Assembly (NCBI GenBank): GCA_002105175.1
Contig: MCGE01000038.1
Location: forward strand, 248,001 to 312,000
DNA: 64,000 nucleotides
Source of the DNA: Absidia repens
Taxonomy: Eukaryota > Mucoromycota > Mucoromycetes > Mucorales > Cunninghamellaceae
Direction of reading: 5' to 3'
Shown: piece by piece, positions 1-11,566 of the stretch
Layout: the number at the start of each line of letters is the position of its first letter
How positions within the stretch are numbered: position 1 is the first letter of the stretch
The notes under the pieces: generated by a model
Told to the model about the DNA's origin: nothing
What the model saw: only the letters and a program-made list of their open reading frames with translations
The model's database searches: none
Translations under genes and position numbers: made by a program

Positions 1-135
1 GAGTAGGGTGAATTGGGGACGGAGCGCATTCAGCAGTTCTAGTCGGTACGTCTTGATCATGTCCGGGGTGTAGACATAGGTATCTTCATCTGTTGGTAGG
101 CGGGAGGCAAGAGGTTGTTTGATCAGTTGTGCCAT
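1..135 (-). CDS. 5' end of an unidentified gene, cut by the window edge
   Basis: Reading the minus strand from the ATG at 135 gives 45 uninterrupted codons to the window edge. The start reads MAQLIKQPLASRL and continues with TPDMIKTYRLELLNALRP, with no low complexity and mixed codon use. I do not recognise the family. The ATG was chosen because the frame is open only downstream of it. The rest of the gene lies outside the window, so function and exon structure cannot be judged. Confidence 0.5.
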   Translation of the reverse strand, partial: MAQLIKQPLASRLPTDEDTYVYTPDMIKTYRLELLNALRPQFTLL

Positions 136-410
136 ATCCCGGGTTTCGTGCGGGGAGGATCCATCAGGGTGGTGGGAGAGAGAGAGGGAGGACAGATATA
201 CAAAAGTAAAAAGTTAGTTAGGAAGTTCTTGAGACGGTCGCTTTTTTTTGTTGTCTGCATCACGTCATTTGACCGCCAAGTAGACCCAGCAGAGTTCCTC
301 ATTTTTCCTTTTGCCCTTTCAAGTTGAGCAGTTTGATTTTATTGGCAACAGTGACAGCAAGAGTTTTGACTTGTAAGAGACAATGAAAGAGGGCTGGGAA
401 CGCACCAAGA
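136..410. other. Short intergenic stretch
   Basis: Upstream region of the minus-strand gene starting at 135. It contains a GA-rich purine run near 175-190 and nothing else that I can assign. Confidence 0.4.
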
Positions 411-1260
411 TCAGATTAATGGGACATGAGATTGCAGCTTCCAAGTTGAATCATGCGGTATACTTGAGCCTTCAAATCCATTGCAGATGTCGTTATATGA
501 TAGCCTAGTAAAGAGATCGAAATAAATGAGATTGCTATAGTGGTTTATGCTTTTAATCAAATTACCTTCAAACCAGAATTCTAAATACCATTGCATCTCC
601 GACGTCAATGATATCCAGCATCTTGTTTAACAGTCCACGCATTTCCAGCCCAAGCTTCACAAAATCAGAATGTTCACTATTACTTTGCTTTGATGAGGGC
701 TTCATTTCACAGGTGGTGATGTCAATCTTCATGTGCCAGGGTCTGTATAATTGAGCCAGTCAGGGTTCATTTGTGTTGCTGATTCCAGAGAAGAGTTCGC
801 CCTATATATAAAGATAAATAAAACAAAAGAGAATTAGTTCTAAATCGTACATATAAGCCGACGTCTTACCATGATTGATAAAAGACTTCTTCGGTAAAAA
901 CAAATCGTCCAGCAATGAATCAAGATAGAATTGAACAAATGTGTCTTCAATCATATATGTGTCACGTTTTCTTGCTATCCGGGGTGCTCTATTAGTATGC
1001 AACCAAATTCAAAGTATAGAGCATTAGTGATGTCAATGACCTGCACCCCCTTATTCATACCTTACTTACAGGCTGAAGAGTATATTGGTCGCCAAGATAT
1101 CCGTATCGTTACCCTTTTCATAAGCCAGATTCATGTTGTCAAGGCACTTTTTCTTCATCGTCGCCCATTTGTCAGTAGTAGTACAAAAAGAAAATGAATA
1201 AGAAGAATGTAAGATTTTAATTTGTTTTATTATTTTATTACCGTTTGTGAATGACACCAA
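411..1260 (-). pseudogene. Broken copy of a Mucoromycota-type multi-copy hypothetical family
   Basis: Separate minus-strand pieces line up in order. The first is an exon-like piece around 1002-870 (EDTFVQFYLDSLLDDLF) ending at a GTAAG donor at 869. The second starts after an AG at about 801 (SLESATQMNPDWLNY) and continues, after a one-base frame change near 750, as DFVKLGLEMRGLLNKMLDII. The last, around 480-420, reads MDLKAQVYRMIQLG. This order (YLD..L.LF, then PD, an acidic E.KP region, a D..RLG helix and a MDLK..YRM segment) resembles a repeated hypothetical family that I associate with Mucoromycotina genomes. The family's biochemical role is not known to me. A stop after FRILV and the frame change suggest decay or sequence errors. 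Family assignment is from memory of pattern, not from a search. Confidence 0.4.
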
Positions 1261-1485
1261 AGAATTAGATCAGAAGAGATCGACGGACCGCTTAACCATC
1301 AACCGTTGGAAACGCTCCTGGCCCATTATTTCACTGTCCTCTTAGAAATGGAATACCTACAGCACGCCAACCATGTTGAACCTGCCGATACAGATACCCA
1401 AGACCCCTTCCTTCATTGGATCGACCGCCATGTCCACCTTAGAGCCACCCCCTCCTTACTCCTTCCCTCCGCTCACCTAGTGTAG
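1255..1485 (+). pseudogene. Orphan 3' exon-like fragment, plus strand
   Basis: A plus-strand frame is open from 1255 to a TAG at 1483-1485 (about 76 codons), with amphipathic, non-repetitive sequence (PLETLLAHYFTVLLEMEYLQ, later DPFLHWIDRHVHLR). The codons look used. There is no ATG at its head and a stop (TGA) sits just upstream at 1252-1254. It is either a last exon after an intron acceptor near 1259-1275 or the stump of a gene whose front was replaced by the opposite-strand fragment at 411-1260. Function is unknown. Confidence 0.35.
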
Positions 1486-1857
1486 CCCGTTAGTACTTTT
1501 TTTTTTCCTTTCTTTCTTTCTTTCTCTTTTTTATTTATTTTCTTTCTATTTATCACTTTATTTTACCCATTGTACCACCGCCACTCAATCCTCCTTACCC
1601 CTAGGTTTTTTTTAGTTTATCACATTTCTATTTTGAACCCAGCTGCGCTGATTATGATTCAGTAGTTTCACCAAAAATAAAAAAATCCCAAATTCGCCTT
1701 CCATTTTACCTTGCACAATGGGTCTTTACCTTCGTCCATCAAACAAGCAATTTGACAGTCTTGTTTTTTTGCTGTGATCTTTGAACAAAGGGGGACTCTT
1801 TATAAGGTATAAATTTATTAAGAAAAAAACTTCCGTTATCAAAATGAAAGACTGATC
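1486..1857. other. Intergenic, AT- and pyrimidine-rich
   Basis: Pyrimidine-rich low-complexity DNA (TTTC runs at 1500-1560). No gene seen. Confidence 0.4.
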
Positions 1858-2106
1858 CTACTGTTGGCTTTTAGGAGCTTCGAGTTGATATTTGTTTGCT
1901 TGGCAGTCTACAACAACAAGAGCAATAAAATGATGATCGAAAGGGGCAAGAACCACCATCACCAACTCCAACAACATATCAGGGACATGATTGAATAGGC
2001 AGCTCCTTTGTATAGAAACCCATGTCCACCACTTGTTGTAAGCTACAATATGCATGTATATTTGTCCATTGATAGGAAAGTAAGCAATAGTTACTAATCT
2101 TGTCAT
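1858..2106 (-). pseudogene. C-terminal-like fragment of a repeated hypothetical family
   Basis: An 82-codon minus-strand frame contains NGQIYMHIVAYNKWWTW followed by VSIQRS and a hydrophobic leucine/valine helix. The pattern of a beta strand ending in GQIYMH, a W-rich turn and a following helix resembles C-terminal parts of multi-copy Mucoromycota hypothetical proteins. It lies upstream of the 411-1260 fragment in transcription order, so it is probably the remnant of a different copy. No start context or splice sites make it a complete gene. Confidence 0.3.
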
Positions 2107-2544
2107 TATTTTATTATTATAGTGCCATTTAATCTGTCCTTCTCTTAAAACTGAACGCTGTTGACAACATTCTCAAGCTATTCATGAACTCTGGAACAAG
2201 GTGCGCTCTCATCAGTGTGCGTGGTGGAGACGACAAGAAGCCGGAAACGACGACCCTCAGCCCAATCCCCACCCTATCAGCTACCCACCCATCCCCTTAC
2301 CAACTCATAATAGAAACCCTATTTAGACGATTTGATTTGATTCCTTCAATAAACTTTTTTTTTTTTTTGTATCTTTACTGTCTTTTTATATTGTCTTTAT
2401 ATTACATTGAATATTAGGATACCCGACAACTCATTTGGCGACAAGTCAAAACCAAAAAGTTGACAGGGCGATCAAAAAAATGCCGACAACCTTTTTCTGA
2501 AAGCCCGCCATCTGTTTTTTTGAGGTGCGACAAGTAATTCCAGA
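2107..2544. other. Intergenic
   Basis: Contains a T-run near 2348-2360. No convincing coding sequence. Confidence 0.35.
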
Positions 2545-2665
2545 ATTATTTCTTACCTATCCCGATTAATTTTTTACCTGTCCCAATTTGTTACCCCCCC
2601 CCATCACAATTTTATTATACTACCGTCTTCATTTATTTTACACCCGTCTCGAATTAAAGCTAATA
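2545..2665 (-). repeat. Dispersed repeat family 2, copy 1
   Basis: The reverse complement reads GAGACGGGTGTAAAATAAAT, then CAAATTGGGACAGG and ATCGGGATAGG. The same modules recur in the same order at 25035-25135 and 62865-62965. The tract 2594-2602 is a C run. It is probably the end of a mobile element; no coding part was found. Confidence 0.55.
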
Positions 2666-3000
2666 AACTGTACTAATGCAGTGTACGTTTTTGTCATATA
2701 TTCTGTCGGAATATGTATATACACTCATATTATACAATGTAAAAAAAGATTCAGGTGTCAATTAAATCAGAGCTACGTGCTTTTTTTTTTTATTCTCACA
2801 CATCCCAAATCAGCTTTTGGTGGCGCAGGAATCGATGAATGTACGCTTGGGTAGGCAGGCTCCTGACCTACCTGTCATATTCAAGATTCGGTAAGCGAAA
2901 AAATGAAACCAAAAGGGGCATTGGCACTTCCGCTGTTACACAATTCGATGGGAATGCTTCTTGAGACCTAACCGACCTTTTGCTTGAGGGGACGGGCTAT
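2666..3000. other. Intergenic
   Basis: No coding signal recognised. It leads into the (TA) run at 3001. Confidence 0.35.
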
Positions 3001-4035
3001 TATATATATATATATATATATAAGTATACCATACGCCATGAGAATAATGAATTGAATTTATACAGTGTGGTTAAGTACACCGGAAGCTATAATATTTTAT
3101 AGTGGAGATTACGCTGACGACATGGCCTTTATATATTGCTATAAAGAATGTAGCGGAAATAACACCATGACTGACAGTAAGTAAGTGACCTTGGATTGAC
3201 CTTCAGCTACTGGAGAGGAGTCGCTGTGAATAAACCAGAAAATATTTATAGCGATTCCCCCACACTGACAGCGTGGCCTACATTAATTGGAGGAAGCATA
3301 CGGCCACATTTGATAATATATGACAAAAGAACTACAGATCAACCGCTGGCTCTGGTTTAAGTAGCATACTGGTTATATACTCGCAAAATACACTCAATAG
3401 TGGATTTGCTCATTATATAATGGGTCAGAGGATGTTCAATAAAAAGTGTATATTTTATTGAAGCAGTATGGGTAAATACTAAACTAAAAGCGTGAGGTCA
3501 TTGTAACAGCGATCTATTGGAAGTAGCATGAAAAAAACTAATATGGGTTTTGATGAACGGTCAACACTTATCTAAAGGCACAGGCTTAAAGGGATGTCGT
3601 TTATTGAAGCACAATGATGGTCAACACTAAACTAATGGAATGATGGTAGCAAAAAAGAGATCTATTGCACTAGACATGACAGAAAACTATTGGGACATAT
3701 ATTTTATGGAAGAATGTAAAAGATGGCATATTTTATTCAGATATAGATACAAACTATGGGGTAACTAGACAGTAACCTAAGCTAACGGTGACTTCAAAAA
3801 GCCAACTAATGGTGATTCTAAATTCTAGACCCAAAATGAAAGAGTTTCCCCATGCATCTTGTAATCCCTTTCTGAAAACCCTTCTAAACTAGTCCTAAAC
3901 ACTAATCTAAGTCCAACATGATCCCAAAAAGGTGATTGGTGAAGAAAAAAAAAAGGAAATGAGAAGAAAGGGAGATGGGAAAAATAAAAAAATTGGTGTA
4001 AATAAAAATCCATGTGGGCGGGATTTGAAAAGTTT
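3001..4035 (+). repeat. Dispersed repeat family 1, long copy
   Basis: Begins with a (TA)n run at 3001-3022 followed by a stretch also seen at 39160-39300 (CCATACGC.ATGA.AATAATGAA). It continues with short 'ATTTTATTGAAGCA' and 'CACTAAACTAA' motifs, and ends with a strongly conserved core at about 3815-3930 that includes AAATGAAAGAGTTTCCCCAT and TTCTAAACTAGTCCT, then an A-rich tract and GTGGGCGGGATTTGAAA. The same core is found at least eight more times in the window. There is no protein-coding capacity, so it is probably a non-autonomous mobile element. Confidence 0.65.
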
Positions 4036-4732
4036 CCCTATACTCTCTATTCGATTTTTTTTCCATCCGGACGTATTTTTGTAACAATCAGTACCATATG
4101 GCATAAACTTTGTCTTCCAGCAACCACTACAGTTCAACTTCGGAATTTTCGTTATCCGGTCTTCCATTTAGAGAATCCCTCACCATTTCATACCGATAGT
4201 ATGGTGGCACTCTCTTTTCATGTCAGAAGCACCCATCATTAAACAATGGTGGCATGGTGATCTCTTTTTCCTTTAATGCAAACAGCAGCGTTCAACAACG
4301 GAAATAGCATATCTATCTCTATTTTTTAAAGTAATCATTATCATGCAGCATCGATGACATAATGGTTTTAGACTGAGCATTGAGCAACTCGGAATAGATG
4401 TTTTCTCCATTCCCTTACTATATTGTACATTAGAGTACTTTGTCAATTAATGTATAATTGATCTATTATGTATGATGCAGTGTATTACTGTATTGTACTT
4501 TCTTTCCTTTTTATTATCTCTATTGCTCTTATCCTTTTGTTACTGTTGTTGATTGTCAAAATATGGTAAAAAAATAAAAATTTATTTGTTTGTGAATATA
4601 ATTTATGCATATTTATAATTCTCTCAATTGCACATAATGCAATTAACAATGGTGATTATGGTAATGGAAATGACAAAGATAATGGGGACGTGCGACGATG
4701 ATGGTGATGGTAAAAGGGGCGGACTTTCTTTT
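4036..4732. other. Intergenic
   Basis: Downstream flank of the repeat and 3' flank of the minus-strand gene ending at 4733. No coding signal. ATG/GAT-rich simple sequence at 4645-4715. Confidence 0.4.
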
Positions 4733-5895
4733 TTACTTCTGTAATTGGTCAGGGGATAGCAAAACTTGGAGCGCAGTGTCACGTAGTTTGTGGAATGGGA
4801 TCATTTTGGGGTAGCGGAAGGCAAGGAAATCTGCATAATCATGATGAGTATGGTGGAGACATTTTTTGCCGCTTGATTTAGTACCGAATATTTTGTGACC
4901 GATTTTATATTGTTTCAACCAGTATTTAATAATTGATTTTTCTTCTCCATTTATGAGTCCTGAATATTGTTCTTTAGTGGAGAGATCATTGCGTACGGCC
5001 TTTTTTTCGGGAAGAACGTTAAGTTTCTCTGTCATTAATTCCGAATCGTTGGAAAGCAGAAGGGTCGAGTCTCCTTGATTGGAATCACGGAGAGTATTGA
5101 ACAATGATAATGATGATGAAGTGAGCGCGTCGCTAGATGTACAAGAAGTGATCACGGTTGAAAATAATAAAGAAGCTAAATGGTTTGGTAGAGGCTGGTG
5201 ATGATAATCCTCAATCAAAGATGATGGTGCAGAGGATACAATACTGGAAGATAAACCGCAAAGACCTCTTCTGACCAACTCCATTTTTTCTTGATCATAT
5301 TTTTGTTTTCGGTGGGAGTATCTTTTCTGAAGTTTTGGCGATTCATTTTTTTCATCAATAGGATTGTACTTGTACTCGCCATTATTACTAACATTTGTTG
5401 AAATTTTCCCCTTCGTTCCTTGCTTGTCGTTATCCCTTATATGATTGGATGTATAGTGAGAATCGATTACGGCGTCGTCTTTATCGTCAACGCAACAGAT
5501 AATTATTTCTTTTTCAAAAGGCGCTTTTTCCAGAGGCACCAGAGTTTGTATTTCCCTCCATCGTTGGTGGTGTAATTTTGCCTCCATCGTTAATATTGAA
5601 ACTTGATTTTTGACATATGAAAGAATATGCTGATGTTTAACGTGTATTGAATTTTCCATCTGTAATAATAATAAAATAATAATAATTAAGATATGAATAA
5701 AAAAAGGAGGGAGGTAAAATTATTTAAACATCGCTCCCGCCAATTTCTTACTTGAAGAATTTCAAGATTGCTACTCGTGAGTGGCAGTGGCTGGTTTTGA
5801 TGATAGTGATGATGGCTGTTAGTTTCAAAAAACTTGTCATATTCTATATGAGACGATGAGCCGACAGACCCACTTATACAATCAGACGCCATCAT
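4733..5895 (-). CDS. Hypothetical low-complexity protein, 356 aa, two exons
   Basis: Exon 1 runs 5895-5752 (48 codons, from the first of two adjacent ATGs, MMASD). A GTAAG donor, a 92-base intron and a TTACAG acceptor lead to exon 2 at 5659-4733, in phase 0. The N-terminal half is rich in S, N, H and D with a basic patch (QKRYSHRKQKYDQEK). The C-terminal 70 residues are more ordered and look conserved (SIIKYWLKQYKIG, then DYADFLAFRYPKMIPF). No signal peptide or membrane segment is seen. I do not recognise the family; the basic patch would fit a nuclear protein, but that is a guess. The gene model itself is well supported by the in-phase splice sites. Confidence 0.65.
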
Positions 5896-6255
5896 GCGCA
5901 AAACAAATCAATAACGATAAGAAAGCGAAGAAGAGTGAAGAGGGAAAAAAACATAAACAAAATATAAGATGCTTTAAATAGAATACATATTCATAAGAAG
6001 CAAGGGGCCGGGAGGCAAGAAAAGCAGAAGAGGGAGGAGGAGGAGGAAGATAAGTTATATTGAGCCGCATAATTATCTCCTTTTGACAATAAGCAGGTTC
6101 TCCTGCTTAAAAGTAAACACATAAAATAAACACATAAACAATAACACCTTTCTTTATTAAACCAGTGTATTCAAATAAAATAAATAAATAATGGGTGAGA
6201 AAAGAGAATATACGTATAATACTAACTGGATGGCTTATGATGAAGTCCATTAAAT
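5896..6255. other. 5' flank between two minus-strand genes
   Basis: Contains the upstream region of the 4733-5895 gene. A CTT/CCT-type purine run at 6030-6050 is visible on the plus strand. No gene. Confidence 0.35.
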
Positions 6256-6573
6256 TCATAAAATGCTACTGATAAAGTGAGACAACGCCATAACTGGAGG
6301 AAGAGGAGGAGCATGGCCATGATTCACATCATTCTTGAAAAAATTGAGAGATATCAGACTTTGGAATTGGGTGTAGTGAGAGTTGCAATCTTGACGGGGC
6401 GAGTTTATCGTACTGTTTAGAGGAGGAAAGAGACTGCATCCTAACTCGCATACCTCAATTAAAGGAGAAGGACTGATAGATGGCCAATGTGTACCACCGC
6501 GGTTGTTGTTTTCAAAATCATCATCGTCATATTTTTTCGTCTTGACCATACCCAATACAGTCTCTACAAACAT
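6256..6573 (-). CDS. Small hypothetical protein, about 105 aa
   Basis: From the ATG at 6573 the frame reads MFVETVLGMVKTKKYDDDD and ends at 6256. The same frame stays open upstream to 6729 without another ATG, so the true start could lie in an upstream exon. Codon use and the mix of residues (PSISPSPLIEVCELGCS, then FQSLISLNFFKND) look protein-like. It is divergent from the bS18m gene, whose ATG is at 6732, so a compact shared promoter is likely. No domain recognised. Confidence 0.4.
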   Translation of the reverse strand: MFVETVLGMVKTKKYDDDDFENNNRGGTHWPSISPSPLIEVCELGCSLFPPLNSTINSPRQDCNSHYTQFQSLISLNFFKNDVNHGHAPPLPPVMALSHFISSIL

Positions 6574-6731
6574 CGTTAAATCAATGTGAAGTGCATTGCC
6601 TCTGTTCTGTGACGGTATTTTCGCCACAGTACAGCGGCATTTAAAATGTTTCTCCAGTTTGTTATGATAAATTTTCTGGATGGTATTCTTTTTTTTTATG
6701 TTTTTTATTTTGTTGCATATCAAATACAACC

Positions 6732-7597
6732 ATGTTGTCCAATTTGAAAAGTGTTGCTTTTCGTAGTGCCATCAATAGCCAAAGTACACTCAACAGGTTT
6801 TCTCAACACTACTTCTCTACTAATTTTATCGCTCGACAAGATCAAGATGAACAAGCTTCAGGGGGGAGAAGTACGACACTAACGGTACTATACGTGAACT
6901 ATGAAATATAACTAACAGTCATCTCTTCCTCTTTTTTTTATTTTTTTTATTTCTTTTAGCTATTGAACGTCAAACTCTGTTATTACTTAAAGACTCGGTC
7001 ACTAGTAAGTGCTCACAGTATCTGAATTAGGAAATACGGTACTAAGCTAGTTCATTTTTTATTTTGTGCTTACAGAGGAAAAAATCAAACCTGTGGCTGA
7101 TGTAGGGCAACGATACCAAAAAATACACCATGCCGGCGACGTTTATCACCCTCAAGACTTGAACGACACCCGATACCAGGATCAGCTACGCCAACGTCGA
7201 GGTCGACCGAACCCACCCACCGAAGATCCTTTTGACGTTCTGGGCTTGGATCCTCTTCACGAATATAAGAACTACCGTCTGCTATCCCATTTTGTATCTG
7301 ATATGGGCAAGATTTTACCTAGAGAAAAAACTGGTAAGATGATATAAAGTATTAAGTACTGAATGATTGCATACATGAGCGGCTAACCTGTTTTTCATTT
7401 TTTACCCTCCCTTTAGGTTTGACAGCCAAAAATCAACGGAAGTTAGCCAAGGCTGTAAAAAGAGCTAGAGCTATGGGTAAGTCCCTTATATCATCATTGA
7501 TGTAACTAATACTCTACTTATATTTTTGTTTGTTTATACAGGTCTAATGTCATCTACAAGCAAATATATCTCCTCTGGCTTCTCTGGACGGTTGTAG
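6732..7597 (+). CDS. RSM18: Mitochondrial small-subunit ribosomal protein bS18m
   Basis: Five exons (6732-6870, 6960-7004, 7076-7333, 7417-7476, 7542-7597) join in phase to 185 aa. The N-terminus (MLSNLKSVAFRSAIN, then LNRFSQHYFSTNFIAR) is basic and lacks acidic residues, as expected of a mitochondrial targeting peptide. The C-terminal part carries the bS18 signature: Y+N.RLLS.F.SD.GKILPRE.TGLTAK.QRKLAKA+KRAR. This protein binds the 16S-like rRNA platform of the mitoribosomal small subunit. The first donor (A|GTACGA at 6871) is the least certain because other GT sites lie nearby; all other sites are canonical GTAAG...AG. A tail signal (AATAAA-like) lies near 7743. Confidence 0.85.
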
Positions 7598-8489
7598 ACC
7601 CTTTTATTTCCCACCATTAATCCCAATCCCACTTACTCTTCGATAGTTTTATAGCATTTGACATCTTATTCTCCTTCCACTTCACTTCTTTTATTCACCG
7701 TTTATTATTTTTATTGATTCTTATTTTCTATATCAATTATTGAATAAAAAAGAATGTGTCCTCATATATTTGATGCCAATAGCCGCACCGTCGCATTCAG
7801 GTGGCATTCAGGGCGCCAACCTATATTGCTCAGTGTATTGCCGTCCCAAGTGAACGGGCTCCAATAAAATCACTCACAATTATTTGAAGAGGGCTTTTCA
7901 CATTTAGTAGCTTTAGAACACTCACAACCACATGTAAAAGACCTTATTGCATTTTGTAATGAGGAATTATTATGTTATCCACTTCCCCTATTTTTTTCTG
8001 AATAAAAACCATCTTATTATCGCTCGCACCATTCGTTGTTTTTGTATGTTATTGTTGTCATTGTCGCCTTTGTTTTTTTTTCTCTATATGAATGTGTAAT
8101 CAAGGTCGTTTGAGAAAAACCACTACAGTAGAAACCCGGATTAATGATACTCGGATTAACGGTACACCACTGAATAACATACACTACTTCTTTGGAAAAC
8201 ATTGATTGTTGACAGTGAAATATTGTAATTCGAAAAACGATATTTTATTGGAACTCCCATGTATCATTTATTTATAAGTGAGGGAAGTGTGTGAGGTGGA
8301 ATGGTGTAGACGGTGTATAGAGTAATTCCACACTCGGTAAATATATTTTTTGGGCAAAAAAAAAAAAAAAAAAAAAAAAGGTGAAAGGGGACCTTAAGTA
8401 TGGGGTAAAACAAAGTAAAAACAGTAAAGTAACCTAACGGATAACTCACGCCAGCAACACATATCAAACACGCCTCAACTGATCTATTG
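7598..8489. other. Intergenic
   Basis: 3' flank of the bS18m gene. A poly(A) run of about 22 at 8357-8379 marks an element end. No gene seen. Confidence 0.4.
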
Positions 8490-9040
8490 GAGTAGTATGA
8501 GGGAGACTATTGAGGGATCTGAAACGTCGTCAACGCTAGTCAAAAGGGAAAATTGTAAAACTGAGAATTTATATACAGTATAAGGCAGACAGGCATGAGA
8601 AATACTATAAATGTCATTAGAATATGACAACCGTTAACACTGATCTAACGGGAGGATCTATTGTAAAAGACACGAGAGAGACTAATGGGACATTTTCATT
8701 GAAGCAAGTAAAAAAATTTTATTTTATTGAAATGTTGATACAAACTATGACACAATAACACTAACGTAAGCTAATGAAGGTTCCAAAATGTCAACTAATG
8801 GTAACTTCAGATCCTAGATTCAAAATGAAAGAGTTTCCCCATGTATCTTGTAATCCCTGAGCTGAAACCCCTTCTAAACTAGTCCTAGTACTATTCCGAG
8901 TCCAACTTAAACCCATAAAAGTTGAATGGTGACGAAAAAAAAAAAAAAAAAAGAGAAGAGAGCCGAAAAATTAAAACAGGCAGGAGAGGGAAAATAAATA
9001 TTTCACGTGGGCGGGATGTGAAATATTTTCCTGTGACCTC
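8490..9040 (+). repeat. Dispersed repeat family 1, copy
   Basis: Same core as at 3815-3930, here at about 8805-8930 (AAATGAAAGAGTTTCCCCAT, CTAAACTAGTCCTAG), preceded by the 'CACTAACGTAAGCTAATG' block and followed by an A-rich tract and CACGTGGGCGGGATGTGAAA. Confidence 0.65.
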
Positions 9041-10540
9041 TCCTTAAGCTTCGATTTCTGTATATGAAAGGAAACACGGAAGACGGTTCCACAAGACTGC
9101 CGTTTCGCTATATTTAACATATTACGCATAACAAAATTATTCGTAGTAATGATCTCGTTATTTTGCGTCCTGCTTTATAGTGTTGCATTGTACTGTATAT
9201 GTCAATGAAATTGAGTCTTTTTTCACGTCATTAATCATTTGCTTTTCTTAGGTCAATATAGTTGACTTACTTACTTTTGCTGTTTGAAATGAAGAGTATC
9301 AAAGTGTCGCCTCGATGAGGTATAGCTATTGATAGATATTAATTATAATTATTATTGATCAATACCAATGCTCCCCATTAAGATATTGTTGATAGCTCTA
9401 TGGTCGGTTATTTGATGTGAAAAATGGAAGTATTTGTATGTTTTATATATGTAATCTATGGATTTGAATAACATCTATTCTGAGGTGGAAGAGCAGTAGC
9501 CGAGCGGGAGTCTTTCGGGGTTTGTATGATAGAAAAATCAGGGGTAATATACATAAATAATAAAGTGGATGCACCATGGATGAATAATGTGTACATTATT
9601 GGCATTTTCATATATATATAATGTATTTAACAGGAGCCAGTGACATCAGTATTCCAGTTCCGTTCCAGGCGTCATCAACCTATCCTATCCCAACTGACCT
9701 CACATTTGTCATTTTTAATACTGTAAATCACACAACAACCACACTGCAGCATACAGTTTATTGAAGCAATCACTTTTGTTTATTCGATTGAGATATTGTA
9801 AGAATAAGGCCTATAATCAATACTATACGAAGCCGGAGGAGGCTCTATGGGTAATACTAGGTGTAATGACAGGTGGATAGCTTAAACTGCTCATTAAATG
9901 TCGAAAGTCCGCCTGGTATTTTCAAACCCGCCGAGATTCTCAAACCAGAGGAGTTGGTAGTCTAGCAAAAAAAAAAAAAAAAAAAAAAAAAAAGGTCTGG
10001 AGCGAAAGAACCATCGCAAGAAAGGGGAGAAGAAAAAGTTAATTAAATCATGACTGTTACCTTTGAATCAATTGGATGGTCCGTAGACAGGCTATAATTA
10101 TTGAGTTCATCAATCTACTTTTTTTTTTCTATGTTTATATCATAATAGGGCAACATGATGTATTGGTTAGAATAAACAAAGACGTATTGATCCATGCCAA
10201 TACTCCTTATTAAGGAAAGCATCGCTAACAGTCAACAAATTTATTTTTTCATATTCGTGACGTTTAGCCACTTTCCACTTCATCTCAAATCATATTTCCA
10301 CCCAACCCAAACCATATTTCCAACCCATGCGCAAACGATAGTTTTTCTTCCCTGATTGATTTTCCGTACTTCAGCTATTTTTCACTTTATCCCATAGAAT
10401 AGCAAAGGTTGAAAACAGGTCAAAAAAGCAATCATATGTATTATGGTGCGGCTCGCTTATAATGTCAAATTTTCAATTTTCATTTCAAATTTATGGCTTC
10501 AATCGCAGTTTGAAAAATACCTTTTAAAGCCTTTTTTTTC
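9041..10540. other. Long intergenic stretch
   Basis: No gene recognised. Holds a 28-base A run at 9966-9993 and AT-rich DNA. The text around 9490-9520 slightly resembles a tRNA 5' end but does not fold as one. Confidence 0.4.
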
Positions 10541-10544
10541 CCTC

Positions 10545-10760
10545 CTTCCTTTCTTTTCTTTTTTTTTTTTTTTCCACAAGTCACCGCCATTTCATTGATC
10601 TCAATGGGATGTTATTCAACTGGGATTAGCGTCAGGACTAGTTTAGAAGGGTTTTCAGCTCAGGTCTTACGAGATGCATGGGGAACCCCTTTCATTTTGG
10701 ATCCAGAATTCGGGACCACTATTAGATTAACCTTCATCTTAGTTTAGCATTGGTTGTCAT
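10545..10760 (-). repeat. Dispersed repeat family 1, inverted copy
   Basis: Reverse complement of the conserved core: GATGCATGGGGAACCCC and TTCATTTTGGATC at about 10670-10705, with CTAGTTTAGAAGGG at 10640-10655 and a T-run (the complement of the A-rich tract) at 10559-10574. Confidence 0.6.
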
Positions 10761-11566
10761 TGTTATAATTACTACTGAATAAACTTTGTCTTGCCTTTTT
10801 CTTTCATTGTTTGATTGTCTTACCAAATGTATATACATGGACTTATTATAAGCAGAAAAATACAAACGGGTGTGTGTCCGTACAACAACAACAAAAAAAA
10901 AGAAGGGACGGCACTTTTTATTGTACAAATAGTAAATAAAAATACATAAACTAATCCTCATTTGCAAGTCTTACAATCTACATCTACATCTACATCTACA
11001 TCTATTAGCTACGCTTGATATGGGAGCGGGAACGAGCAAAAAACAGGACCTTGTTTGCTGTATAATATTTTACAGTTTTCGCGGTGTTTTACAAAATAAA
11101 TTTTCCTTTTTAGTACATCAGATACGTTTCAAATCCTAGGCCAACCAGTCAAAGTCTTCTTTTTTTGAAGGCTGATAAGTTTTTCTTTTTTTATTACCGA
11201 TGTACAAGTTTTGTTCTTAAAGGTCTGAATTATCATGTTTATACATTATTTTTTTGAGGTGGCCATTTTTTAAAAAACTATCAGCTTTCTAGGATCATGC
11301 CTAATATTTGACATTATAAGTGAGCCGCACCATATATACAATATGCCGAGTCTAGTGGGGCTGTTACGTCGACAATATAGTCTTGGTTGATTATATGAAT
11401 GGTAGAACGGAAATAATACCATGTTGCATATGAAACGGTCTAGAACTGTCAACTAGGCGCAAGGTCTCCAAGGATGGCGCAAGGAGCCATATATACGCTG
11501 AAAAAAACAAGTGCAAAATGCGCTATATGAGAGTTATCTATTTCCTATTTTGCCTTGGTGCTCAAA
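10761..11566. other. Intergenic with a short hexamer repeat
   Basis: A CATCTA hexamer is repeated about four times at 10979-11002. Otherwise AT-rich with no gene. 11380-11450 shows weak similarity to 15440-15510 (ATGAATGGTAGAAC). Confidence 0.4.

Noticed and set aside
9490..9560. tRNA-like start (GAGCAGTAGCCGAGCGGGAG)
   Set aside because: The B box, anticodon arm and acceptor pairing cannot be found.
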